From the NCBI GenBank assembly GCA_008921705.1, contig VFFE01007645.1, positions 1,170,187-1,234,186 on the forward strand: 64,000 nt of DNA, written 5' to 3'. This document shows, piece after piece, positions 38,101-50,100 of the stretch. The notes under the pieces were generated by a model that was not told the origin of the DNA, ran no database searches, and worked only from the letters and a program-made list of their open reading frames with translations. The stretch comes from Burhinus oedicnemus (taxonomy: Eukaryota > Chordata > Aves > Charadriiformes > Burhinidae). The number at the start of each line of letters is the position of its first letter. Positions within the stretch are counted from its first letter, which is position 1. A program made the translations under genes and the position numbers.

Positions 38101-41100
38101 AATATAACAGAAATAAGTCAACCTCTCAGAAACTCCCAACATACCACAATTCAAAAATAAACACGTTGGACAGGACACTTCTCATGACAGCAATGGGACC
38201 TCCTGAAATCTTCTATGCACTTTTTTTCCCCTGGGTGAATAAGAAGTCTGTTAACCCTCTAATTGCATTTTGAAGTTGTGAATTCACTGAGGTTGCCCAT
38301 TTCCTGAAAAAATTTCTGATGAAAAAGGACAAAAAAAGCATTTTGCAGGAAAATAAATTCCTGATGACCTTCCCTTTGCTGCAGTTCTGTGCGGCTGCGA
38401 CCCCGGGGTCTCCCATCTCCTTCCTTCCCTCTGCTCCCTCATCCTCTCTTTTTTTCCCAAACAACCACAGCTCAGAAGCCACCGCCTGTCCCCCGACACC
38501 CACCATCCCACCGAAACTCCTCTCCCCGTGCTTCATCCACCGCCAGGTCTTTACTGCGTGCGTTTGCACAGCAAAGGGGACGGGGACGGTTCACGCATGG
38601 CTTCTCACTCCCTTCTGCATGAGCATCTCCTGAAAGACCACGTGCAGTAGCGTCCCAGCAAGGGACGCCAGGAGCCCGCAAGCCGATGGTTTATTTCTTA
38701 GCTCTGGTTGCCTGGCGGACTCCCCCCCGGTGCTAGGGGCTGTCTGATGTGCAATAAAACCTGTGCCCTTTTAGCCTGCCGTTAGGACCGGGTTGTTCTC
38801 CGGGTGCTGCTCAGCCCTGTAATTCAGCGGCGCGCGCAGCCGGAGAGAGGAGCGGTGCCTCGGAGGTTGTGAAAAACCACACGCTGGAGCCGGCGCTGCT
38901 CCGACGCTGGTCGCTCCCCACCAGCGAGCTGAAACGGGGTAAGAGACAGCAGAGGATGAGGTCTGTCAGTTAAAATAATTGGGTTTTAACTGCAACGCTG
39001 CTCACCGCTTTATCTGATCAGGCCCAAAATAAACTGCATTACATCACTGCGGGTCAGGCTGAACTAATAAGGGTATCTTTTTTCACACCGAGGAAGAACT
39101 TATTTATGTCCCATGCCTTTTCTCTAGTGCTTTGCAGCCAGAGCTCCTCCCAACTGTGCAAGTGCAGGGGAAAATTAATTCAGACTGCTGCCCAAATTAT
39201 GCAAGAGCCACATGGAATGCAAAGCGCATATTAACAGATTTTACTATTGTAGGGTATTCTTTCACGTCTCATAATTTATTTTGCCATCATATCTGCAGAC
39301 AAATACAAAATAACATATAAGCCAAGTAATCTTCGGGGTGTTGACAGAAGACAGTACAAGCAAATCGGCGCCTTCAGACAGATGCTACCCTTTGTAACTC
39401 CCTGCCTAAACCTAGAGCTCACCTGAATAATGACAGCAACAACTAGTCCATAGTGCTATAAATACAGGAATACAAGCCAACAGAGGCTAAAGCCCAAATC
39501 GTCTTTGACTTTGCTAATATGCTCAAAATCTTGCCTATATCTTCCAGCTTTCTCCGTTGCTCCAATGGAAGCTCCCAGGCCATCTAAGGTTGCCGTAGCA
39601 CCATATTATCCTACCCTGCAGTCCAACGGGCCATCGCACCCAGCTACATAACTACCAATCATATAATCAAAGACTCCTCCAACTTCCACCCCGAAGGGCA
39701 GGGTTTAAATCTTCAGCTGCTGTAAATCTGAATTCCTCCACCATTTTTACGGGACCTACCTCAATTTACATCAGCTGAGGAGCTCCAGCCTCCCATGACT
39801 AAAGAACGAAAGCAGTGATGCTGCTTGGGATTTATTACCCCTCTCCCTTGCAAACGATGCATTCCCATCCTGAATGCCTTTGGGAACCAAAGGTCTCACC
39901 ATGAAAGATACGCAACAGCACCTGCCGTGAGCGAGGGCAAACCGCTGTTCCCCAGTCCTACTGCGAGGGAATCGTACCGAGCTGGTAGCAGCACTTTTTA
40001 CCAGCCCTACCCTCCTGTGAATCTTCTCCGGTTCCTGACTGCTCTTCCACCACCTGATAAATTAACAGCAATAGGATTTACTGGGCTATTTATAGGAAAC
40101 ACAAGAAGGCAGCATTCACAGCAAAGTTAGAATCGTAGAATCACAGAATCACCTGGGTTGGAAGGGACCTTTAAGATCAGAGTCCAACCATCAACCCAAC
40201 ACTGCCAAAGCCACCACTAACCCGTGTCCCACAGCACCACATCTGCCCGGCTTTTAAACACCTCCAGGGATGGCGACTCCACCACTGCCCTGGGCAGCCT
40301 GGTCCAGTGCTTGACAACCCTTTCGGTGAAGAAATTTTTCCTAATATCCAATCTAAACCTCTCCTGGCACACCTTGAGGGCATTTCATCTTGTCCAAGTG
40401 CAGAAAGCTGCACTTGATGATGCTGTTTGTGCCCAGTTTACCCCGTGCCTCACTGGAAAGCACCTACACCCTGGTCTAAGCACACATAAATCAGTGCTGA
40501 ACTATCTCAGGCAATGCTTTCGTGGAAAGGGTGGGAAGTGCTTTTGCACAGCCCGGCATCTCCGTCTGTTGCTGGAGACGCCCATCAGCCCCCTCCGACT
40601 GCACCAGCCACGTCCATCCCATGCACGGGTGCTTTCACGGTCCTAACGGCGAAGTTAAGCCCTTTTCCTTGACAAGCATTAAGAGATTAAAAGCCTAGTG
40701 TTACCAGCTCTCCCACTTCATTTGCTAATGTTAAAGCAAAGACCCCGAAGATGTGTTATCCCTGCCCACAACTCCTCCCCGGCTGGGCTTCAGCACGTCC
40801 CAGGGCACCGATTCCTCCTGGCACCCCGGCGGTAACCAGATGGGTCTGTCAGGAGCCAAAGCCAAGTTCAAGGAGCCAACGACACCCTTTTGCTCTCTCT
40901 CGGCCACGTGCACGTCCCTTTCTCCGGTCTGTGGCCTGAGACCCATTAGAGCAGCTGCACCTTGACCAGTTTATAATATTCTAGTGCTCCAGCCCTGCAA
41001 ACGCTGCTCCCTCTTGCTTCCTCCACCTCTCCCTTGGTTAAAAGAAATCCATTTGATTAAGAGGAATCAAAAGCACTCAAATGAATTAACTTTCAGCAGG

Positions 41101-44100
41101 ACTTTTGGGAAGCACTGTCGTTACTGCTGCCTATCAACAGCAGGGGAAAACGTCCAAGCTTTTTAAAATTGATCAAAATCTTTTTAAAAATCATCAAACC
41201 TTTCAATTGCCTTGAGATCCAGATCCAGACTTTGATGGCAATTACCACCATCCTCCATTTCCAGGAGAATTCAGCACCCGTGCCCCATTAAACTCCATTA
41301 AAAGGGATAATTAGCTGGAGACTGACAGTAATTTAGCCAGTTCATTTATCAGAAAGGATAAACCCACCCTGAAACACATCAATGTAAGGGTCTTAAAACT
41401 GGTATTATTCCGTGCTGTTGTGCAACAAGCGTATTGCTAGCGGAAGGGACGTGGACCATGGTGTTAATCGGGATTGCTGGGGTGTAAATAATGTTTTGCT
41501 TCATAAAGCCTGGCCGGGACGAACAAATTCTTTAGCTCTCATACTACAGCTGAATTAAGAGCTCAAATGTATAAAAGGGTGTATCTAAGAATCGATAGTG
41601 GATCACCGAAGCATTTAATCACTGTTTTACTGATCTCCCTGCACTATCCGAACTCAGACTGACTCCTCACGCTAAAATCAATGGCGCTAATACACTCATT
41701 AACAACGGCTCTTCCGGAGGAATGAAACCATCGGAGTCTGAAAAACTAACTGGGGGCAGAGGAGCTGAAAGCTCGTGCTCCGGGGCTTCCTGGGGGAGCA
41801 AGAAACTCTCTAAAACTCCTCTTACAGGAAAATTTCCACTGCAGTCTTCTGCCGAGAGTAAGCGGCTGCGACTACACGTGTGACAGCGCGTCCCCCAGCG
41901 GGGACACCTGATGCAGGGACTGAACCAAGACCCGTGGATCTACAGCCACAGCTCTTCTCCGGGCTGAGGCTCGAGAGCTGGCTCCGCGCTGCCCACACCA
42001 GGCATTTCTCCACGTGCGGAGTGTCTTTGTTCCCCCGTTCTGGCTCTGCTGCCTCGCACGGCTCCGTATCTCACGAGGCAGACATTTCCCATCGGTTCGG
42101 GGGCTACGCAAGACCTTTTGGGGCGGCTGTCGCCTTCGCATCCCATGCTGCCTCTTACTTAGGCTCTTCCCCAGCGGCTGCGGAGTTTGCTGCAGCCTCC
42201 TGCCGGGCTTCCCTGCAGGACTGTCTCAGCGCTGACCTGCACATCCGACACTCCTGTCCCGAGACTCATTTCTCCTAAGTCTGTCAGTTCGGCTGCGATA
42301 GCTTCTGCTGGGCATCTACAGGCTCCAGACAGTCTCTCCCCAAAGGATTCTTCCGAAAGACATTGAATTTCTGACCAGGGTTTCATCAGGCTGCCTGGAA
42401 AAGGATGTTGCTCAAAACTACTCAAAGACAGCATTTTCTTATTTTTTTATGCAATTATTGAACAAATATCAGAATGCAAAATTGCCCCTGGGATTGGAAA
42501 ATGGAATTAAATCTTCCAACAAACATGAGAAAATGGATACCGACGTCTCTATTAGCAACAAAATGTTTCATGCTTAGAAACTGGTAATCTAACACCCCTC
42601 CAGGGGATTCAGAACGGTGAGAAAAAATGGTCTAAGAAGCATTAGAAACAAAAAGAGATATACATAGATTCAGGCGAGACACAAACTGGATGTGGGGCGG
42701 GCAGGAGGGCGTCCTTGTGTCGGTCCCACCTCGGTGCGTTCACAGGCAGTTCAGGAGGTGGAAAACAATGGCCCAGATCCTCTGCGGTCCCCAGCCACGC
42801 TGAGCCCAGCATAATCAGGCACAGGAGGTCCACCTCACACGGGGTGCATCCTCCAAGCCCCTGGTGTGGCCGCTAGGCTGTATTGACCCCTGCAAGCAGG
42901 AGAAGGGCAGAGCCAGGGACTCGTGGTGTGGCTGAGCTTCTTCTGCAAGCACCAAGCTCCAGCCTGTCTTGGAGGGCTCAGGGATGGCACGGTTCAGACC
43001 AGCTCTTCAATAGCACTGGTCTACACCAGCTGGGCAAACTGGTGGTCCAGCACCATGCACAATGCAATGACGAAACACCTCCATTTCACCCGAGCGATAC
43101 AAGAACTGTCCCAACGCACAAGGGAACGTCTCTGTTAGAGACACGGTTTAGTGGTGGACTTGGTAATGTTAGGTTAATGGTTGGTCTCAATGATCTTAAG
43201 GGTCTTTTCCAACCTAAACGATTCTACGATTCTGTGATCTCCAGCGTGCTGCTTTCCTACAGGACACAGGATTTTCCCTGAGCTCCCCTCTCAAGCCACA
43301 ACCTGGGAAACAACCGACTCCTGAAAACAGCGTCATCAACCAAGTTACGTCACGCAGTGCAGAGGAAGGAGCACTGTTTGGCACGGGGTGAAGTACGGAC
43401 ACGCAACCACACCTGGGGGCAGTTATGGTTCAGCAGAAGGGAGAAGTTGGCCCAGGAAGTTTGGCATGTGCCCCCAGCTTTGTTTTGTTGTAACACCAAC
43501 CTGGTCATCCTAAGGAGGAACCACCTGGCCAAAGCTCCCCTTTGAATTTACTGTCCAGAAGCATCGACAAATGACATCTCGGTTGCACAAGTCATTTGCA
43601 TGGCTCCTACACCGGATTTTAACGATGGTACAATTCTCAAGGACAATATACAACCCAAAAGCAGCCATACACAACCTACAAGATGCCCACCAGCCTGCAT
43701 TCCCTTCCCCTCCTCCTCCCAAGAGCACTGTTCATGTAAAATGGCTTACCCCGTTCCCTTCTATTCTGCATTTAATGGCTTTTGAACTTCAAAGGGAGGG
43801 GAGGAAACCCCGTCGCTTCACCATGCAGCTAAATATTATGCAGCCACATTACTGAAGAACACCTACGAAATACGCTGCTAAAATAAACTCCCGTTTGAAC
43901 TCTTCCTATAATATTTCTCCGAGAGCTCAGAACACGCTGCCCTTCTTCCCACACAGCACTGAAGCACCTACTTCACTTTAACCAGGTAAACACTCCTCTT
44001 GGAGTCAAAAGGACTAATCATGTGCTTCAAATTACACATTTGCCCGAAGTTCCTAGTTGAAGCCAAGCTTTTCTATTTAAAAGTTTTATTAAGTTGCACA

Positions 44101-47100
44101 GTATAAATTGGAAATATTATTCCTGGGTGAACATTATACACACATTGGCAGATATATTCCAAGATTATCTAAGAAATGAAACTATTTATTGTTAATAGAA
44201 CACGTCCAACTCCAGTGGACCGCTTTGAAAATCTAAAATAAAAATGTGCACAATGTACTATATATGAATACGGATACTTCGTACACATTATGTGCATGCC
44301 TCATGTATACAAAATATCAGAGCAGAAATGCTCTAAACATAAATTGAGAATACACGAGATAAGATTTTAATTGTGGTTTTAATAACAGCAAACTGCTGGA
44401 GCTACTTGCTTATTATTAGTCTTGAAAAGCAGCATGAAAATAATATTTTAACCTTTCAACTGTAACGTGGTCTTTGCTAATAAAATTATCCCAGAGTCAT
44501 CCAAGCACATAGCTGGTGTCAACTACTTAATATGCAGAATAAATTAAATGCCACTTACATATAGCAAAGAAATACCCAGCTAATTTCATGCCGGTCCTTA
44601 TGCCGGTGCAGCCACACAACGAACACGGTTGAAGCCATGCGTCTCCTCTTCAAACCCTGCCCTTCTGCAAGAAAATCATCCGATCCGCTGCCCCACTACC
44701 CCTCCCCTTTGCAAGGCCACCGTCACTCTGCCCATCGTGCTGGGAGGACTCTGTCACACGCGCTGGGTCTTTGCAAGCGCAAAACACGGTGCATTTATTG
44801 TACTACAAGGAGACCGGGTCCCACTGACGACACGAAGTGTTGTGGAACGACAGTAACAGAGATTTGGGAAAAGCGAGGGACCTGGTATGCTTATCTACCA
44901 TTAACCAAACCACGCTAATTACCCTACTTCATCTTGCCAAAGCAAAAGTCACCTTGATGAGACAAACGCCCCTATCTCCATTTCAATCCAGCTTCACGCC
45001 TCCCAGTACCAGAAGCGAGCTCACTGGTACTTTATCTGACTTGCTGTTGGTGAGCAGCCCATGGAAGTCAACAGAAAGACTCCTGATAACTGATTTATTT
45101 CCATCAGGTATTAAAATTCCCAATATTCCCAATCAAATACAAGGAATGCCAGGAGGGATCTTTCCCAAAAGACCACACTTTCTCCTCCTACTTAGTGGCA
45201 TACGAGAAATAATCAATATAAAGAACATATAAACAGAGACCAAAAAAATGAAAGGTGCTGGACATCCAAAAACTTATCTGCCAGAAGCGTCTTTCACTAC
45301 CTGCAGAATAAGGCTCCTGCTTCTCGCTGTGAATGAACTCTTTTCGTTCGTATTTGGCTCTGATCCACTGTTCCCGCAGCAGTCTGAAAAAAAAAAAACA
45401 GATAAAAGGAAACATGGTCCAAGATACACTAAGGAAGAATCCAGAATAATTAATTCTTCAATAAAAATACAAGTGTGATTTAAAAGTCTTCCAAAAATTG
45501 CATTGTACAGTCTGGAGTCAAGGGTTTCTTCTGTTTACTCTTGGATAACAATAAATCATTTCCTTGTACATCCAATTTTATTGGAAACTTATTTAATAAA
45601 ATGTACAGATTTAGTGTAATAGCCCTGCCCCAGCCACCCAATCAGCCCCTGTGCAAAATTCCCTCAGTATATGAACGATTTTAAACCTAATTTCCTCAGA
45701 CTACATTCTTCAGTAAATGGGATCAGTAAACAAAAAAACCCCAACAAACTCTTTGCCCCGAAGCTGTCAATTGGGAAATTGGGTATGCCTTGTGTGATCC
45801 ATGTCCATGGTGGTCTTCTGGCAGTCAAAGCTGCAGAGATACTGTTGCCTTGTCACGCATGGACGGCTATTCAAAAAAACTGTGATGTGTCAGGTTGAAA
45901 TTATACTTGTGACGGCGAGGGGAAGCCCAGCCCAAGGACGGGTGACACCCGTGACTCGGTGAACATGGAGCTTGCTGCGGGGTGTCACACACCTCCCAAA
46001 CTAGGAACAAGAGGAATTCAAGAGAGGTGACCTCTTCAAAATGGAAGGGACCTAGGACAGTCATGTCGCAGGCCCTAGCCAACCTCTTGGAAGGAACCGG
46101 GGTATGAAAAGTGAAAAAGCCTCAAAAAGACCAGGAGAACGTGGCTGGGTAAGGACGCGAGGGCTGAGCCCTGTGGAACACAGGACCCAAACACCGGAGG
46201 GTGGTGAGAACCCACCTGGCAGAGCTCTTCCGAACTCATAGCCCGTACTGCTAAGTCTAAGAAAGAAATCCATGATGCGTGGCAGGAAACGTACCTATTA
46301 CAAAGTCCTTTACTTCTCATGTTGAAAACGATACCAATGATTTATACACCAAGTCCTTAACTTCCAAAAAGGAAAAAAAAACCCCAAAGATTATAAATGC
46401 TTTTTTGCTATTTTATTTTACCATGAGTGCTGGAACTAACGAAGTAGTTGAGATCTAGAATGTGCTAGAAATTGCTTCAAACCATTTTTAACTGCACTTA
46501 GTTCTTAATCGCCCTAGAACCTTAAATAGCCCAAGCAGGCAGAAATCACACGCAGAAACAAAGGCACGTGTCATCCCAGCTTCACAGCAGACATTTCGAA
46601 GTGGCCTACGCTGATGACAGTAAAAGATCCCCCAGCACTGGGCGTGCTCTGCCAAACCCGTCACCCTTCAACACATCCACCTCTCCACCAATGAAAATTG
46701 TTGATACGCTCAATTACCTGCTGAATATGCAAATTTAATGCTATCTTTTCAGCAGACACATTCCAGAAATGCTCAAAAATAAGCATACATAACATTGCTT
46801 ATGAAAAATCATCTGCAGCAAACACATTCATCTGATCCGCAAGGCACTATTCAACGAGAACTGTGGCTGTAATCGGTTTCCTGGCAGTAAAGGAGGAAAT
46901 AATTACATATATTTTGTCCCACCCATTGTTTCATCTCCCTGGTTGAGCACCAGCCTTCTCCCACAAGGTTCAGGGAGCACCGTGGATTCCCTGCACCCAA
47001 AACTCAACTGTGAGCTTCTGCTGTAACAGAAATAATGCACCAGCTCTGCCTTTCCCCCTTCTGTTCCTGTTTTCATGACTGATCCTTAGTTGTTACACAC

Positions 47101-50100
47101 ACATCTGCAAGTTTGACTGTGAACTCTGAAGATGAACACCCATCTCCCTTCTGCTGTCACCCTGTGCTACGCTTTGGTTTGGGTACAACCCATCTTCAGT
47201 TCATCTCAGGAGGTTCAGATGCCTTTTGTAGAAGTGCGCAAAGGGTCTCTTCTGCGTTGAGCAGGATGCTCGTTCTGGATCCGATATCCACAACACGGTA
47301 GCCTGCAAACGTAGAAGACTGATGACCCAAAAGGAGGACTTAAATTGCCTCTTTCTATACTTCTGCCACTCATCAACAAAGCTACCAAAACGTAATCATA
47401 AAATCAACACAAATACTTAAATTTGTTACCCTTCTTGCAATTTTTCCAGTCCGGCTGCTGCAGACAGCTTGTTATCGCCGTAGCCAAACTTGGACCTTTT
47501 CAAGAAGACAATTAGGGATTTAACCAGAAGGAAGAAAATTCACACCACCCTCGGCTCCAGCTGACTTCAGTGGATTCAGCAGGAGCTGCAGCTGTTCCGA
47601 GTCTCTAAAGTCAGCCTTCCAGTACGGATGTTTAAATACAGTATAAATTAAAAGGTTCATGTGCAGCAGTGGGAAAACACTCTTGCCGTATAACGCAAGT
47701 ACTACAACAGACACACTCTGCTGGTCTCCCGCCTTAGGGAACACCGCTCGGCAGTGACTTACTTCCCGTGACGCTGTCAGCGGCGGCGGTGCAACATCTC
47801 CACAGCTTCTGCGCAAGGCAGCGCAAAGCGGGCAGCTGTGAGGCAGCTCGCCCAAAGGGGTACCCTGAGAAGCCGCGAACTGCTCTCCATCACCTCTCCC
47901 AGCACCCGGGCCAGACCACGAGTCGCTCCGATGGCAGCTCCCGCAGCAGACAGGACTCCGGCTGTGCCGCTTTCCCGGCTCACAGCAAGCGCTTTCTGAC
48001 AGCTCGCACGTTCTTCCCTTTTCCTCATCATCACAAACCCAGGCTCTTTCAGCAATAATTTCCCCAAAACCAAGATACACCAAGAGCAGCCTATGGTTAA
48101 GGACAACTCAGTGCAAGGCCAGTAGCTGCAGCTTCTGCTCCGGTGGTTATTTATAAAAAGTAGACCAACTCCAGCAAAAGAAACCGAAACAAAAACCCAA
48201 CGAGGACAGTGAGGAGTCCGGCATCTCCCTTCAATGCAGCAGAGAAGTTGAGCAGAAGTTGACCATGCTCACTCTCATGGACTGGAGGCAACCCTGCCAT
48301 AAAAAGCTGCTTTTGAGTCTGGCGTTAAACCCTAGTTTCACTGGCACAGCCTGGATGAATTTAAACAGGAGCAGGAATTTGTCCTGGTATCTACAGGATC
48401 TGAGAGCAACTGGAGGGCAGGGACAATCCAGAGGTCCCTCAAGCCATACAGTCTTCTCCACCATGTTCAGTGGACTTCAGACCTGATATCCATTTCATTT
48501 TAAATATGCCTTCAGAGGCTTTTTAAACATCTGTTGCTGGGTTGTAGTTGAAATGTATTTTTCCTGAGGTGACTATATATGTAAATAACCCGGGCCAGAC
48601 ACCACATGCCGAATACAGGACCCTCCATCCAAACCCCCCTTTGATTTCTACAGGAGTTCTGTGAACAAAAAGGACCATAGCAACAGCCTCGTGGTATTCT
48701 GGTGATGAGATAATGTAGCAAATACGGCATTCATCTTTGTTAGAAAAATATAAGTGCATCATTCCTCAACTGCGGAGATGCACAGCTTTCGGGATCAACT
48801 CCAAAAGCTTTAACAGCCCACCTAAAGTCTGGCAGGCTGCTGGTACCAGGGAATGTGTCAGTTTTTGGCAATTAGAACAGAAAGGTCTTTGTAATTATCA
48901 AGATAAAAACCTGGGAGCAAAGAAAAAAAAAAAAACAAAAACGAAAAAAAAACCACAACGCCAAAACCCAAAGGAAAAACCACGTTTCCAACAGAATAAG
49001 GGAAAATTTGTCCACCGAATGGAACAGGCGTGGGCCGCACTGGGCAGGTGGCAGGTCCAGAGGCCAACAAAGCACCACCAACAGCAAGAGCTCCAAATCT
49101 CCTTTTAGGTACTTGTTTGCTTGCCTGGCCACCCCCACGAAAACAAGTGCTCTCTGTCAGAGGGCGGGAAGGAAGGTTTCAGGAGAAGCCAGAGGAGCAG
49201 TTTTATCTTGGTCCCGCATACTCAAAACCTTACGTTTGCAGCAAAAAAAAACACCACGGGGAAAGCTGTTCAAGCAGTTTAATACCCAACCGTGGCTGCG
49301 TGGCTTCATTGCGCCCTGTGGAGGAGTGCCGGCCAGCCAAATTTATAGTCTCCAATTTATTGTTACCCAAGCCCCTCAGCTGGGCTGGCTTTCCTAGGAC
49401 GCACTACAGTACACACACCGCAGGCGCCGTGTGGCTGCTATGGATTTGTGGAGATGTACGACGGACAAGAAGCCCCAGCCAGAGGTGAAAGCGGCCCAAA
49501 AGACATCAAACACTGTCTGCTACCACCCTTTGACTGCATCTTTGTGAGCCACCATGAAGTCCAACAAAGACAAAAGAAATGAATGTTGTCCAGGAATGCC
49601 ATTTCCAAAACCCACATTTGCAGCTTCTGGAATTTGTCAGAGGTTTTTCCAGCAGAAACCAATCTGCTTTCCACAGGCAGCTCTGTGGATGCAGCTATGC
49701 CAAGTTTCTGTCAAACAACTGTTTTAATGAAATTTTAAGTCCGAGTCCAAATTTTTGCTCAGACTGCAAGGAGAGCCACCGCAGCGCAGACTAAAAGCCT
49801 GCCTAGTTTCACACTCCGCCTCCGCATCTTCTCCTATCTGGTAAGTCCTCGCTGTGAGGACCTGCTTTTAAACGGCTTTGTGGGGGCATGAGACAGCCGG
49901 GGACCTTCTTCCAGGTGCTCTGTGCATCACCCCGGCTTGCAGAGCCCCCGGAGTGACGTGCCATCCACCCCCCCAAGAGCAATGGCCACCAGCAAGCTGC
50001 TGGAAGAGAGCAAAAAGACAAGGGGTTTGGCTATCAAGGCATAAAAATCTTGCATTATGGATTTGAAGAAGTTAAAGCTGAATTCGAGTATGCAAAATCA

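Larger units (their letters stand above)
19352..45300 (-). other. ADAP1 intron 4, about 26 kb
   Basis: This single large intron separates the ArfGAP exons from the PH exons. Recognised contents are a polypyrimidine tract (23125-23181), two AT-rich segments with transcription-factor motifs or noncoding character (26350-26650, 39000-39330), a long GC-rich open frame (32556-33380), a small hairpin (35761-35785), A-rich runs (35910-35931, 37209-37225), a CpG-rich stretch (38810-38950) and two CR1 fragments (40129-40396, 43139-43238). No nested gene could be supported. Confidence 0.8.

Noticed and set aside
41872..42434. Cluster of open frames on both strands, considered as a retroviral remnant
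   Set aside because: No protease, reverse transcriptase, integrase or envelope motif and no LTR pair could be seen.
46040..46065. ggaagggacc motif, considered as another CR1 copy
   Set aside because: The flanking sequence does not continue into CR1 3' end sequence and the terminal repeats are absent.
47520..48083. 187-codon minus-strand open frame
   Set aside because: No domain, odd Cys/Ser-rich composition and no flanking splice logic.
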